Below, in pieces: positions 8,828 through 17,046 of a DNA stretch of 33,152 bases. How positions within the stretch are numbered: position 1 is the stretch's first letter; every line of letters begins with the position of its first letter. The position numbers and the translations under genes were made by a program. Source of the DNA: Thermoplasmata archaeon (lineage in GTDB: Archaea; Thermoplasmatota; Thermoplasmata; UBA10834); assembly GCA_025457815.1 (NCBI GenBank), contig JALOTQ010000008.1, positions 1-33,152 of the forward strand, in the 5' to 3' direction. Below the pieces are notes generated by a model. That model was not told the DNA's origin. It searched no databases and was given only the letters and a program-made list of their open reading frames with translations.

Positions 8828-9702
8828 AGAAGGTGTCCCTTCTCACACATGATAGAGCTCCCGTCGAGCCTGACCGCAGACCCGCAATGAGGGCACTTCG
8901 CCTTCGCCAGGAAGTGATCCGTCCATGCGTTCCTTACATCTGGGACCGATTCCTGCTCTATCTTGTTCAACATGGCCACCAGCTCAGATGTGGTGGCCAG
9001 CTTTCTCAGGGAGGACAGGGTCGCGCGCGGTTTCACCTTCTTCCTTGTGAGAGGGAGCTTCAGGACCAGCGGCGCGAGCACAACGCCGGCCGCGAGACCT
9101 CCGAGGTGCGCCTCGTACGCAATCCCGGAGGAGACAGGTATGAGTATGATCTGCAGGACGAAGAACACTATCACCGCGATCCATGCGGGCATCGGTGGCA
9201 GGAGGAGGATCATGATCTTGTCCGATGGGTACAGCCTCCCGAAGCCGCCTAGTATTCCGCTTATGGCTCCCGAGGCCCCTACAACATAGACGAATTCGTC
9301 GCCATAGTTGAGAGCGGCAAAGAGGAGGGTCCCTGCGAGGCCGGCCAGCAGGTAGAGGACCATGAAGTGCCTGGTGCCGATTCGCTGTTCAAGGACGATG
9401 CCCATGAGGACCAGGACTAGGATGTTGATGAACAAGTGCATGAAGCTCGCGTGCGTGTACATCGATGTGAGGGGCGTGTAGATGTAGCTGGGGTCCGTGA
9501 GGTCCGATGAAGTGAACGCTAAGTCGTAGAACAGGTAGGAGTTGGGCCCATAGTCAAGGAAGTCCGGGTCGTCCAGGACGACCATCGCGAATATCGCGAC
9601 GCATGCTATCGCGGTCACGACGGACATGCTCATCTGCTTCCATGCCGCATAGAGCAGGCTCCCCGCGATGATCAAGAGGGCAACGATGACCAAGAGCTCC
9701 AT
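8824..9702 (-). CDS. Rhomboid-family intramembrane serine protease with C-terminal zinc-ribbon-like tail
   Basis: Multi-TM protein with HASFMHLFINILVLVLMG, catalytic GASGAISG, and His in IAYEAHLGGLAAGV. Ends in KCPHCGSAVRLDGSSIMCEKGHLL. Confidence 0.9.
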   Translation of the reverse strand: MELLVIVALLIIAGSLLYAAWKQMSMSVVTAIACVAIFAMVVLDDPDFLDYGPNSYLFYDLAFTSSDLTDPSYIYTPLTSMYTHASFMHLFINILVLVLMGIVLEQRIGTRHFMVLYLLAGLAGTLLFAALNYGDEFVYVVGASGAISGILGGFGRLYPSDKIMILLLPPMPAWIAVIVFFVLQIILIPVSSGIAYEAHLGGLAAGVVLAPLVLKLPLTRKKVKPRATLSSLRKLATTSELVAMLNKIEQESVPDVRNAWTDHFLAKAKCPHCGSAVRLDGSSIMCEKGHLL

Positions 9703-9768
9703 GTACCTTCTCCAAACCCGATTCGGTTGACTGGGACTGGATTGGCTTCACCTAGTAAAACCTTAAGG

Positions 9769-10386
9769 ATGACGTCAGAGCTACTCCGACGCGTGCAGAT
9801 CGACCATTCAATCGGCCTCGACGTTCAAGAAGAGGTGTACAACCCGAGCGACGACTCGTACCTGCTCCTGAAGGTCGTCGAGGTCAGCCCGGGCGACAAC
9901 TTCCTTGACATGGGCTCCGGGACGGGCATAATCGGGATCCACGCGGCCAAGGCAGGAGCGAAGGTGATCTGCGCGGACCACAACCCATATGCCGTTGAAT
10001 GCACCCGGAGGAACGCCGCCAGGAACGAAGTCAGGCTTGAGGCTGTCAGGAGCGACCTGTTCGAGTCCCTCTCGGGCCTCTACGATGTGATCGCGTTCAA
10101 CCCTCCGTATCTGCCCGGGAAGCAGAGCAGCACTAGCTGGATCGAACGCTCCTGGGCCGGGGGCGAGGAGGGAAGTGAACTGACCATCAGGTTCCTCGAG
10201 GATGCCTGGCGGCACCTGCTGCCTGGGGGAAGGATCTACGTGGTCCTGTCGTCCGCGGGAGGATTCATGTCAGTGCTGAAGGCTGCGAAGGCCAGGTACT
10301 CCGCTGAGATGCTCGAAGAACATCGCATGTTCTTCGAATCCATATTCGCGTACAGGTTCGCTGTGAGGTCTTCTCAATCGCAATAA
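9769..10386 (+). CDS. HemK2/PrmC-like N5-glutamine methyltransferase (putative release-factor methylase)
   Basis: EEVYNPSDDSYLLLK, SAM motif FLDMGSGTGIIGIHAA, catalytic NPPYLP. ATG at 9769 preferred over 9727. Confidence 0.85.
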   Translation: MTSELLRRVQIDHSIGLDVQEEVYNPSDDSYLLLKVVEVSPGDNFLDMGSGTGIIGIHAAKAGAKVICADHNPYAVECTRRNAARNEVRLEAVRSDLFESLSGLYDVIAFNPPYLPGKQSSTSWIERSWAGGEEGSELTIRFLEDAWRHLLPGGRIYVVLSSAGGFMSVLKAAKARYSAEMLEEHRMFFESIFAYRFAVRSSQSQ

Positions 10387-10454
10387 TCAGGCGACAAGTA
10401 TTATTAACGCACTTCCAGATTTTGACGTACTAGGTGCACGCCGAGGGAGATTCT

Positions 10455-10643
10455 ATGAACGTGGTCCGGCCCAGGAAGTACAACAACCCCAACGATCTCG
10501 AAGAGCTATGCCGATGCTTCCTCGAGTGCCAGAACGCTGACAAGGGTGCCGCCATCGAGTACTGCAAGGATTTCCTGGTGATGCTGACCGAGAAGCCGCC
10601 AGTCACAGGAGCGGTCGCATCTTCTCGCTCAAAATCTCGCTGA
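10455..10643 (+). CDS. Hypothetical small protein (62 aa)
   Basis: ATG 10455 has purine-rich SD GAGGGAGA just upstream and a TATA-like TATTATTAA near 10397. The 3' end overlaps the convergent gatE by ~41 bp. Confidence 0.5.
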   Translation: MNVVRPRKYNNPNDLEELCRCFLECQNADKGAAIEYCKDFLVMLTEKPPVTGAVASSRSKSR

Positions 10644-12471
10644 TTATCTTCCCGTCGACCCGGCCCCTGAGCTCTTTCATCACGATGCCCATTAGGGGGC
10701 CGAGTGCGCTCTCCCCGCGCTCCCTGATGAACTTCTCGCGCTCGCGCACCACTCGCTCGCAGACCTGCCTGACCGATTCTATGTCCACTGTCTCGACTCC
10801 GGCAGTCTCCACCGCCCGGTCGATCGCGTGGCCATTCTCCAGGACTGAGGCCAATATCTTCGGGACCGCCTCCTTGGCGAACTTCCCCTCCTTGAGCCCT
10901 GTCAGCAGGTCCTTCATCGTGTCCAGGGTGAGCCTCGTCGGGTCCTGGCCCAGCTTCTCGAGCTCCGGGAATGTGTTGAGATAGATCCTCGCGACCACCT
11001 GAGAGTTGCCGAACTCCTTCGCCAGGAACTCGAACTCGTCATCGTAGCCGACCTTGACGAGCGACTCCGCCTGGTCTTTGCTTATCCTGAACTCCTTGAC
11101 GAACCTTGTGACCTTCTCCTCCGGCCTCTCAGGGAGGTTGAGTCTGATGCTCTCGAGAATCGCCTCGTCAACAAGGATCGGGCGGACATCGGTCTCCGGA
11201 TACATCCTGTCCTTGCCTGGCAGCGGCCTGCTGTACACAGTCTGCCCATCCGGAAGTGGGTCCCTCGTCTCTTCTGGGACCCCCTCGATTCCAGCATTGG
11301 CCCGGTCGACCGCGCGGACTATGGCCGCCCTGGCCTTGGCCTCTTCGTCCGCGACGATGAAGAAGGCGTCGTCAGATCCGGTGCCCAGTGCGGACCTCAC
11401 GTCCTCGACCTCGGCCATGGTCATCCCGTAGCCAGGGAGCTCGTCCGAGTGGAACAGCCCCTTGACCCCGGCCACGCGCGCGTGCGAGGCCATCTCGGGC
11501 CCCAGTCGCTTCACCTTGTTCTCGGTCGGGCCCAAGGTGTTGGCGAACTTCGGCAGCTTGACCGCCAGGATCTTGCCCTCGGCGTCCAAGGCGCCCTTGA
11601 GCACCTTGCACTTCGTCTCCCGGAGCAGACCTGACAGGTCCCTGATCTCCGGCTCTGCCTTCCGCGCGCCCCGGTCCCTTAGAGTCTTCTTGATATCCAG
11701 AAGGGCGAGCTGGCGCTTGACCTCCTCCTCGACATAGATATGTAGCAGCCTCAGGTCCTGAGCGCCCTTGATCTCGACCCGAGCTCCGCCTGAGATGGAT
11801 ATGTTGATGTCCTCACGTATGGTCCCGATGCCGCGCCTGACCTTCTTGGTGGCCCTGAGGAGCGACCCGAGCCTCTCAGCCACGAGACGTGCCTCCTCGG
11901 GGGTCGTGATGTCGGGGCCAGTGGCAATCTCGATGAGTGGGATGCCCAGCCTGTCCAGCCTGTATGTGACCTCGCTTCCGTGCTCAGCCATCTTCCTGGC
12001 CGCGTCCTCCTCGAGACACAGCGTAGGGATCGTTATCTTCTTGCCGTCGACGTTGAGGGAGCCGTTGGTTGAGACGAGCGCCGTCCTCTGGAACCCGCCC
12101 GTGTTAGACCCGTCTATGACGATCTTCCGCATGAAGTGGACCTCGTCCGCGGGGGTCATCTCTAGCAGGGCGGACATCTCGAGCGCCGCCTCTATCGCGC
12201 GCTTGTTGGCGTCGTGGGGCGGCTCCTCGTCCGCCTCGACAAGGCACGAATACGGCACCGTCTGGTACCTGAAATGCATCTTCCGCTCGGACTCCTCAAG
12301 GGCAGCCCGGTCTATCTCCCCGAGCTCGCTCTGGGTCGGCCTCAGCCTCCGGACGAACTCCTTGTGATGGTCGTCCGAGAATTCGGACCTGCAATCGCAG
12401 AACAGTTTGCCGACGCTCAGCTGCTGGTGTATCTCGATGCCCACCTTGAGCCCGAGCTGTCTGTAGTCCAT
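10603..12471 (-). CDS. gatE: Glutamyl-tRNA(Gln) amidotransferase subunit E
   Basis: MDYRQLGLKVGIEIHQQLSVGKLFCDCRSEF, YRLDRLGIPLIEIATGPDI, RTRPL-type DPLPDGQTVYSRPLPGKDRMYPETDVRP. GatB/YqeY-like C-terminus. Confidence 0.95.
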   Translation of the reverse strand: MDYRQLGLKVGIEIHQQLSVGKLFCDCRSEFSDDHHKEFVRRLRPTQSELGEIDRAALEESERKMHFRYQTVPYSCLVEADEEPPHDANKRAIEAALEMSALLEMTPADEVHFMRKIVIDGSNTGGFQRTALVSTNGSLNVDGKKITIPTLCLEEDAARKMAEHGSEVTYRLDRLGIPLIEIATGPDITTPEEARLVAERLGSLLRATKKVRRGIGTIREDINISISGGARVEIKGAQDLRLLHIYVEEEVKRQLALLDIKKTLRDRGARKAEPEIRDLSGLLRETKCKVLKGALDAEGKILAVKLPKFANTLGPTENKVKRLGPEMASHARVAGVKGLFHSDELPGYGMTMAEVEDVRSALGTGSDDAFFIVADEEAKARAAIVRAVDRANAGIEGVPEETRDPLPDGQTVYSRPLPGKDRMYPETDVRPILVDEAILESIRLNLPERPEEKVTRFVKEFRISKDQAESLVKVGYDDEFEFLAKEFGNSQVVARIYLNTFPELEKLGQDPTRLTLDTMKDLLTGLKEGKFAKEAVPKILASVLENGHAIDRAVETAGVETVDIESVRQVCERVVREREKFIRERGESALGPLMGIVMKELRGRVDGKIISEILSEKMRPLL

Positions 12472-12472
12472 C

Positions 12473-13762
12473 TCAGACAGGCCTCCTGGTGCTGAACTCG
12501 CCAGCGATGTTGGCCAGCATGAGCTTCTTGACATCGCCGTGCTCCTCGGCCTGGCCCATGGCCCACATCAGCTTGACGTAGGCGGTCTCGGGAAGCATGT
12601 CCCCCAGAGGGATGGCCCCCGAGGCCAGCATGTCCCTGCCAGTGGAATAGACGTTGAGGTTGACGGAGCCGTACAGGCATTGGGTCGTGATGTATACGTG
12701 GACTCCCTTGTCGACAGCCTTCCTGACCGAGTCGAGTATCTCCTCGGAGACGTGGCCAAGGCCTGTTCCCGCGACCACCACTCCCTTCACATTCTGCGCG
12801 ATCATGTCGAAGTGCTCGGCCTCGAACCCAGGGTAGAAGTGCAGCATGCTCGCGCGGCCATCGATTTTGTCCTTGACCTCGACCGGCCCTCGGGACCGCT
12901 TCTCGTATTCCGATGTGAAGGTGATCTGCGAGCCCTCGATCCTGGCGATTGGCTCTGCGTTGATGCTCTTGAACGCATCCCTCCTCGAGGAATGCATCTT
13001 CCTGACCTTGGTACCCCGGTGTGCCAATGTGTAGGAGTCCGAGGTCTCCCCATGCATGAGGACCACGACCTCCGCGAGGTCGCTGTCCACGCACAGTCGC
13101 GTGGAAGCAAGCAGGTTGATGATCGCGTCCGATGACGGCCTGTCGGATGAACGCTGCGCGCCGACGCAGACGACCGGCCCGTTCAGGTTCCTGAGCATGA
13201 ACGACAGGGCTGCCGATGTGAACCCGAGCGTGTCAGTCCCGTGAGGCACGATGACGCCGACCGCCCCGGAGTTCAGCTCATCCGCGACGGCCCTAGCGAG
13301 ACCCTGCCAGTGCGAGACCTTCATGTTCTCGCTGAGTATGGAGTACAGGACCTTCGCGCGTACGTTGCACAGGTCAAGAAGCTCGGGCACAGAGAAGACC
13401 AGCTCCTCGGCGGAAATCGCTGGATGCACCGCGCCTGTCCTGTAATCCACGTACGACGCTATCGTCCCGCCCGTGCTGATGACAGCGACATCCTTCTTGT
13501 TCGCGTCCCTCGGGAGCACCTGCCTCTTCTGGTCCTTGGATTCCTTCTTCGAAACGACCTTGATCTTCGTCTTCTTGTCCACGCGGATGCCGATGTTGTA
13601 GCCGTTGTAGAGCTTGATCGTCACAATCTGGTCCGCGCTGAAATCATGATGAGGCATGAGGATCCCCGTCTGAGCTTGGTCTCCCCTGCTGACCTCGATG
13701 ACATCGCCGATCTCAGCGGCCGCGCCCTCGAGAAGTTCGCCAACGAGGCCGGAATACTTCAT
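12473..13762 (-). CDS. gatD: Glutamyl-tRNA(Gln) amidotransferase subunit D (asparaginase-like)
   Basis: VAVISTGGTIASYVDYRTGAVHPAI, GVIVPHGTDTLGFTSAALSFML. Adjacent to gatE. Confidence 0.95.
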   Translation of the reverse strand: MKYSGLVGELLEGAAAEIGDVIEVSRGDQAQTGILMPHHDFSADQIVTIKLYNGYNIGIRVDKKTKIKVVSKKESKDQKRQVLPRDANKKDVAVISTGGTIASYVDYRTGAVHPAISAEELVFSVPELLDLCNVRAKVLYSILSENMKVSHWQGLARAVADELNSGAVGVIVPHGTDTLGFTSAALSFMLRNLNGPVVCVGAQRSSDRPSSDAIINLLASTRLCVDSDLAEVVVLMHGETSDSYTLAHRGTKVRKMHSSRRDAFKSINAEPIARIEGSQITFTSEYEKRSRGPVEVKDKIDGRASMLHFYPGFEAEHFDMIAQNVKGVVVAGTGLGHVSEEILDSVRKAVDKGVHVYITTQCLYGSVNLNVYSTGRDMLASGAIPLGDMLPETAYVKLMWAMGQAEEHGDVKKLMLANIAGEFSTRRPV

Positions 13763-13881
13763 CAGCCGGTAGGATAGGGTTATTCGTCTTAAATGATTTG
13801 CTGAGAGCGCGGCCCTGGCCAGCGAGCCCAGACAGACAATGTTTTATGATTCGAACCTGATGCACCGCCCGGTCGTGAATC

Positions 13882-15213
13882 ATGAAGGTTCTGGCGGTAG
13901 GGGGAGGGGCCAGAGAGCATGCGATCGTCGAGGCTCTCGCGCGCTCCGGCGCGCAGGTGTACGCATGCCTCAAGAACAGGAACCCCGGGATTTCGAGGAC
14001 CGCGAAAGGCATGCTGCTAGTCGACGAGAACGACGTGCCCAAGGTCGTTGACTTCGCCAAGGCAAGCGGAGTTGAGCTAGCCGTGGTCGGTCCAGAGGCC
14101 CCTCTCGAGGTGGGCCTTGCAGACGGCTTGAACAGCGCTGGCGTGCCAACCGCGAGCCCGACGAAGGCAGCCGCGAGAATCGAGACATCGAAGAGCTTCA
14201 TGCGGGACCTCATGTCGAAGCACAAGGTCCGCGGGGCCATCAGGTTCGTGGTCATCGACACGATGGCGGAGCTGGATGACGCCCTTGGAAACCTAGGAAA
14301 CGACATCGTGGTCAAACCAACCGGGCTGACCGGAGGCAAGGGTGTCAAAGTTTTCGGGGAGCACATGAAGTCGAGGAAGGACATCGAGGATTACTGTGGA
14401 GAGATCCTGGGCAAGGAGATAGGTGGCTCAGCGCGCGTCGTGCTCGAAGAAAGGCTCGTGGGGGAGGAGTTCACGATACAGGCGTTCTGCGACGGCCGCA
14501 CCGTCGTCCCGATGCCGGCCGTTCAGGACCATAAGCGAGCCTATGAAGGGGACCGGGGGCCGAACACCGGCGGCATGGGTTCGTACTCGCAGAAGGACGG
14601 GCTGCTCCCGTTCCTCAGACGGACGGAGTATGAGGACGCTGTCAGGATAACGGAGGATGTCGTCCGGGCCCTCAGGAAGGAGGGCGCGGAATACCATGGG
14701 ACGATGTACGGCCAGTTCATGCTGACCAGGGAAGGGCCGAAAGTGATTGAGTTCAACGCGAGGTTCGGAGACCCCGAGGCTATGAACGTGCTCTCGCTTC
14801 TGAAGAGCGACTTCTCGATGATATGCGGCAAGATGGCTTTGGGCGGAATCTCCATGAAGGATGCGGAGTTCGCGCCGAAGGCCTCGGTCTGCAAGTACGT
14901 GGTCCCCGAGGGGTATGGGACCAAGTCCCTGGCCGGAGAGGAGATCAAGGTCGACGAGCAGGCCATCACGAGAGAGGGCGCGATACTCTACTATGCCAAT
15001 GTGAACGAGAAGGATGGTAAGGTCTTCACGACGACGTCGAGATCGGTCGGCGTCGTGGGGCTGGCCGAATCAATAGATGAGGCGGAAAGGATCGCGGAGA
15101 AAGGCATAAACCACGTCTCAGGCAGGATCCATGTCCGCCATGACATCGCCAAGAATCACATGCTGGATGCGAAGGTCATGAGAATGCAGAAGATACGGGG
15201 CGACCTGAAATGA
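13882..15213 (+). CDS. purD: Phosphoribosylamine--glycine ligase
   Basis: MKVLAVGGGAREHAIVEAL, VVGPEAPLEVGLAD, VVKPTGLTGGKGVKV, DHKRAYEGDRGPNTGGMGSYS, EFNARFGDPEAM. Confidence 0.96.
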   Translation: MKVLAVGGGAREHAIVEALARSGAQVYACLKNRNPGISRTAKGMLLVDENDVPKVVDFAKASGVELAVVGPEAPLEVGLADGLNSAGVPTASPTKAAARIETSKSFMRDLMSKHKVRGAIRFVVIDTMAELDDALGNLGNDIVVKPTGLTGGKGVKVFGEHMKSRKDIEDYCGEILGKEIGGSARVVLEERLVGEEFTIQAFCDGRTVVPMPAVQDHKRAYEGDRGPNTGGMGSYSQKDGLLPFLRRTEYEDAVRITEDVVRALRKEGAEYHGTMYGQFMLTREGPKVIEFNARFGDPEAMNVLSLLKSDFSMICGKMALGGISMKDAEFAPKASVCKYVVPEGYGTKSLAGEEIKVDEQAITREGAILYYANVNEKDGKVFTTTSRSVGVVGLAESIDEAERIAEKGINHVSGRIHVRHDIAKNHMLDAKVMRMQKIRGDLK

Positions 15214-15827
15214 AGAACCTGGACAGAGTGGTGTCGAAGATAGAGGTGGAGCTTGACGAGAAGGACCAGATAAGGGAGGTCGCCCTGAAGTCGTCGAGGG
15301 TCATCGTGCGGCTCTCCGGAAACATCGTCCGAGGGCTTCACAAGAAGATCGAGCGCGTGGCGGAGATGGATGCGCTCAAGGACGAGGTCTCGAACCTGTC
15401 GAGCCTTCTCAGAGAGCACCCGGAGCTGGAGCATACGGGCTACGTCGAGAACGCGTTCCAGGAGTACGCCGAGGTGAACATCATCATGTCACTGCTTGAG
15501 AAGTCGGACGTCCCCTCCCCTGACGACATGAACATCGGGAGCGTGCCTTACCTCCTCGCGCTCGGCGACTCGATCGGCGAACTCAGGAGGTTCTGCCTTG
15601 ACGAGCTCAAGAGCGGCAAGGTGGCGAAGGCCAACAAGTACCTCGAGATGATGGAGGACCTCTTCACAGCGCTGATCCGGTTCGACTATCCAGAGGCGAT
15701 CGTGCCCCTGAGGCACAAGCAGGACGTCGCGAGGAGCCTTCTGGAGAAGACCAGGGGCGAGGTCGCTGTGGCTGCCAGTACGCGAAACCTCCACGAGCGG
15801 CTCGACGAGGTCCTCAGGAAGAAGTAG
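15210..15827 (+). CDS. Archaeal translin-family protein
   Basis: IGSVPYLLALGDSIGELRRFCLDELKSGKVAKANKYLEMMEDLFTALIRFDYPEAIVPLRHKQDVARSLLEKTRGEVA matches the translin GDxxGELRR pattern. ATGA overlap with purD. Confidence 0.85.
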   Translation: MKNLDRVVSKIEVELDEKDQIREVALKSSRVIVRLSGNIVRGLHKKIERVAEMDALKDEVSNLSSLLREHPELEHTGYVENAFQEYAEVNIIMSLLEKSDVPSPDDMNIGSVPYLLALGDSIGELRRFCLDELKSGKVAKANKYLEMMEDLFTALIRFDYPEAIVPLRHKQDVARSLLEKTRGEVAVAASTRNLHERLDEVLRKK

Positions 15828-15831
15828 CGCC

Positions 15832-16158
15832 TCAGGAGAAGTGCTTCTTGAGGACCGCCTCGATGTTCGCTCTCGGGTGCGCCCCGATCATCCTCTCGAC
15901 CTGTTTCCCGTCCTTGAAGAGAATCAGGGTCGGTATGCTGTTGATGCCGAGGGACATCGCGGTCTTGGGGCTCTCGTCCGTGTCGAGCTTCCCGAAGACG
16001 ACCTTGCCCTGGTAGTCCTTCGCGAGTGCCTCGAAGGTTGGTGCTAGCATCCGGCACGGGCCGCACCAAGGCGCCCAACAATCAACTATCATGTTCTTCG
16101 ACGACTTCACCGTCGAATCGAAATTGGAGTCGCTCAGATGCACAAGTACATCGGCCAA
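15832..16158 (-). CDS. Thioredoxin
   Basis: WAPWCGPCRMLAPTFEALAKDYQGKVVFGKLDTDE, SIPTLILFKDGKQV. TTG start. Confidence 0.96.
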   Translation of the reverse strand: MADVLVHLSDSNFDSTVKSSKNMIVDCWAPWCGPCRMLAPTFEALAKDYQGKVVFGKLDTDESPKTAMSLGINSIPTLILFKDGKQVERMIGAHPRANIEAVLKKHFS

Positions 16159-16200
16159 TTCAATCGCTCCCCTGACGATGCCCGAGGTACTGTCAGCACG

Positions 16201-16208
16201 GTATAAAT
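16201..16208 (-). promoter_or_regulatory. TATA box for the thioredoxin gene
   Basis: Minus-strand GATTTATAC, ~45 nt upstream of the thioredoxin start. Confidence 0.5.
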
Positions 16209-16242
16209 CTCTATCTCCAGGGCTGTCAGGCCGAGAGGGCGC

Positions 16243-17046
16243 TCAGGTCTTCTTGCTCCGTCTCTGGGGCTTGGAGAACCACATGAGCGCAACGAAGACA
16301 GACAGCACGATCACTATCATCGTGAGGATGCCGCCCAGGACGTTGCTCTGCTCGCCGACGTATATCACCTGCGAGAACTCGTTGTTCCCGTCGCTGAACT
16401 CCACCAGCTGATCGGGGTCGTTCACCGTGACCGTGATGACGTGCTTCCCGTCGCGGATGTCGAGGAATGTCCAGTTGTACATGATGGTCTTCGAGGACTG
16501 TGCCGAGACGTTGATGATCCTGGTCTGGAGCAGCGCGCCGTCCGCGTAGATCTTGACCGTGACGTTCTTCGCGTCGACCTCGCCGACGTTGAAAACCTCG
16601 GCCTTGATCAGAATCGGGTCGACAACCTTGATCTCGTAGAAGGTCTCGGTCGACACGCTCGCGAGCGTCAGGCCCTTCGATGTCACGTTGATGACAAGGT
16701 CTATCGTCTGCGGGGCGAACGCTGGCATCGTGAGGTTGAACTTGAAGACGCCCGTCGGGCTGGCAGCCGATGATGGCTCGACGAGCCCACCCGTGGTGTT
16801 CTCGCCCTCTATCGTGGCTCGGTAGGAGTAGTTGCCGCCCATGTCCGCCGCGGGGCCGCCGTAGACGGTCAGCGTGCATTCTACCCTCGCGGACTTCGCG
16901 GCGTATGTCGGCCTCACCAGGTCCATGCTGATGCCGCTGTACGCCGCCGCTTCCTCGGCCGGCTCGAGCAGGCTTATGGCTGGGACGGCCAGCGAGAGCG
17001 CCATGAGCAGGATGACGGCGCGGGCGAAGGGGCTCTGGAGCCTCAC
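16243..17046 (-). CDS. Secreted membrane-anchored protein with CARDB-like domain
   Basis: N-terminal signal-like helix RAVILLMALSLAVPAISLL. CARDB-like IKAEVFNVGEVDAKNVTVKIYADGALLQTRIINVSAQSSKTIMYNWTF...HVITVTVNDPDQLVEFSDGNNEFS. C-terminal TM and basic tail. 4-bp overlap with the upstream aglB-like gene. Confidence 0.78.
   Translation of the reverse strand: MRLQSPFARAVILLMALSLAVPAISLLEPAEEAAAYSGISMDLVRPTYAAKSARVECTLTVYGGPAADMGGNYSYRATIEGENTTGGLVEPSSAASPTGVFKFNLTMPAFAPQTIDLVINVTSKGLTLASVSTETFYEIKVVDPILIKAEVFNVGEVDAKNVTVKIYADGALLQTRIINVSAQSSKTIMYNWTFLDIRDGKHVITVTVNDPDQLVEFSDGNNEFSQVIYVGEQSNVLGGILTMIVIVLSVFVALMWFSKPQRRSKKT

Noticed and set aside
13848-13862. GATTCGAACCTG resembling a minus-strand tRNA T-loop
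   Set aside because: No acceptor, anticodon or D-arm sequence can be built around it, and it lies in the purD upstream region.
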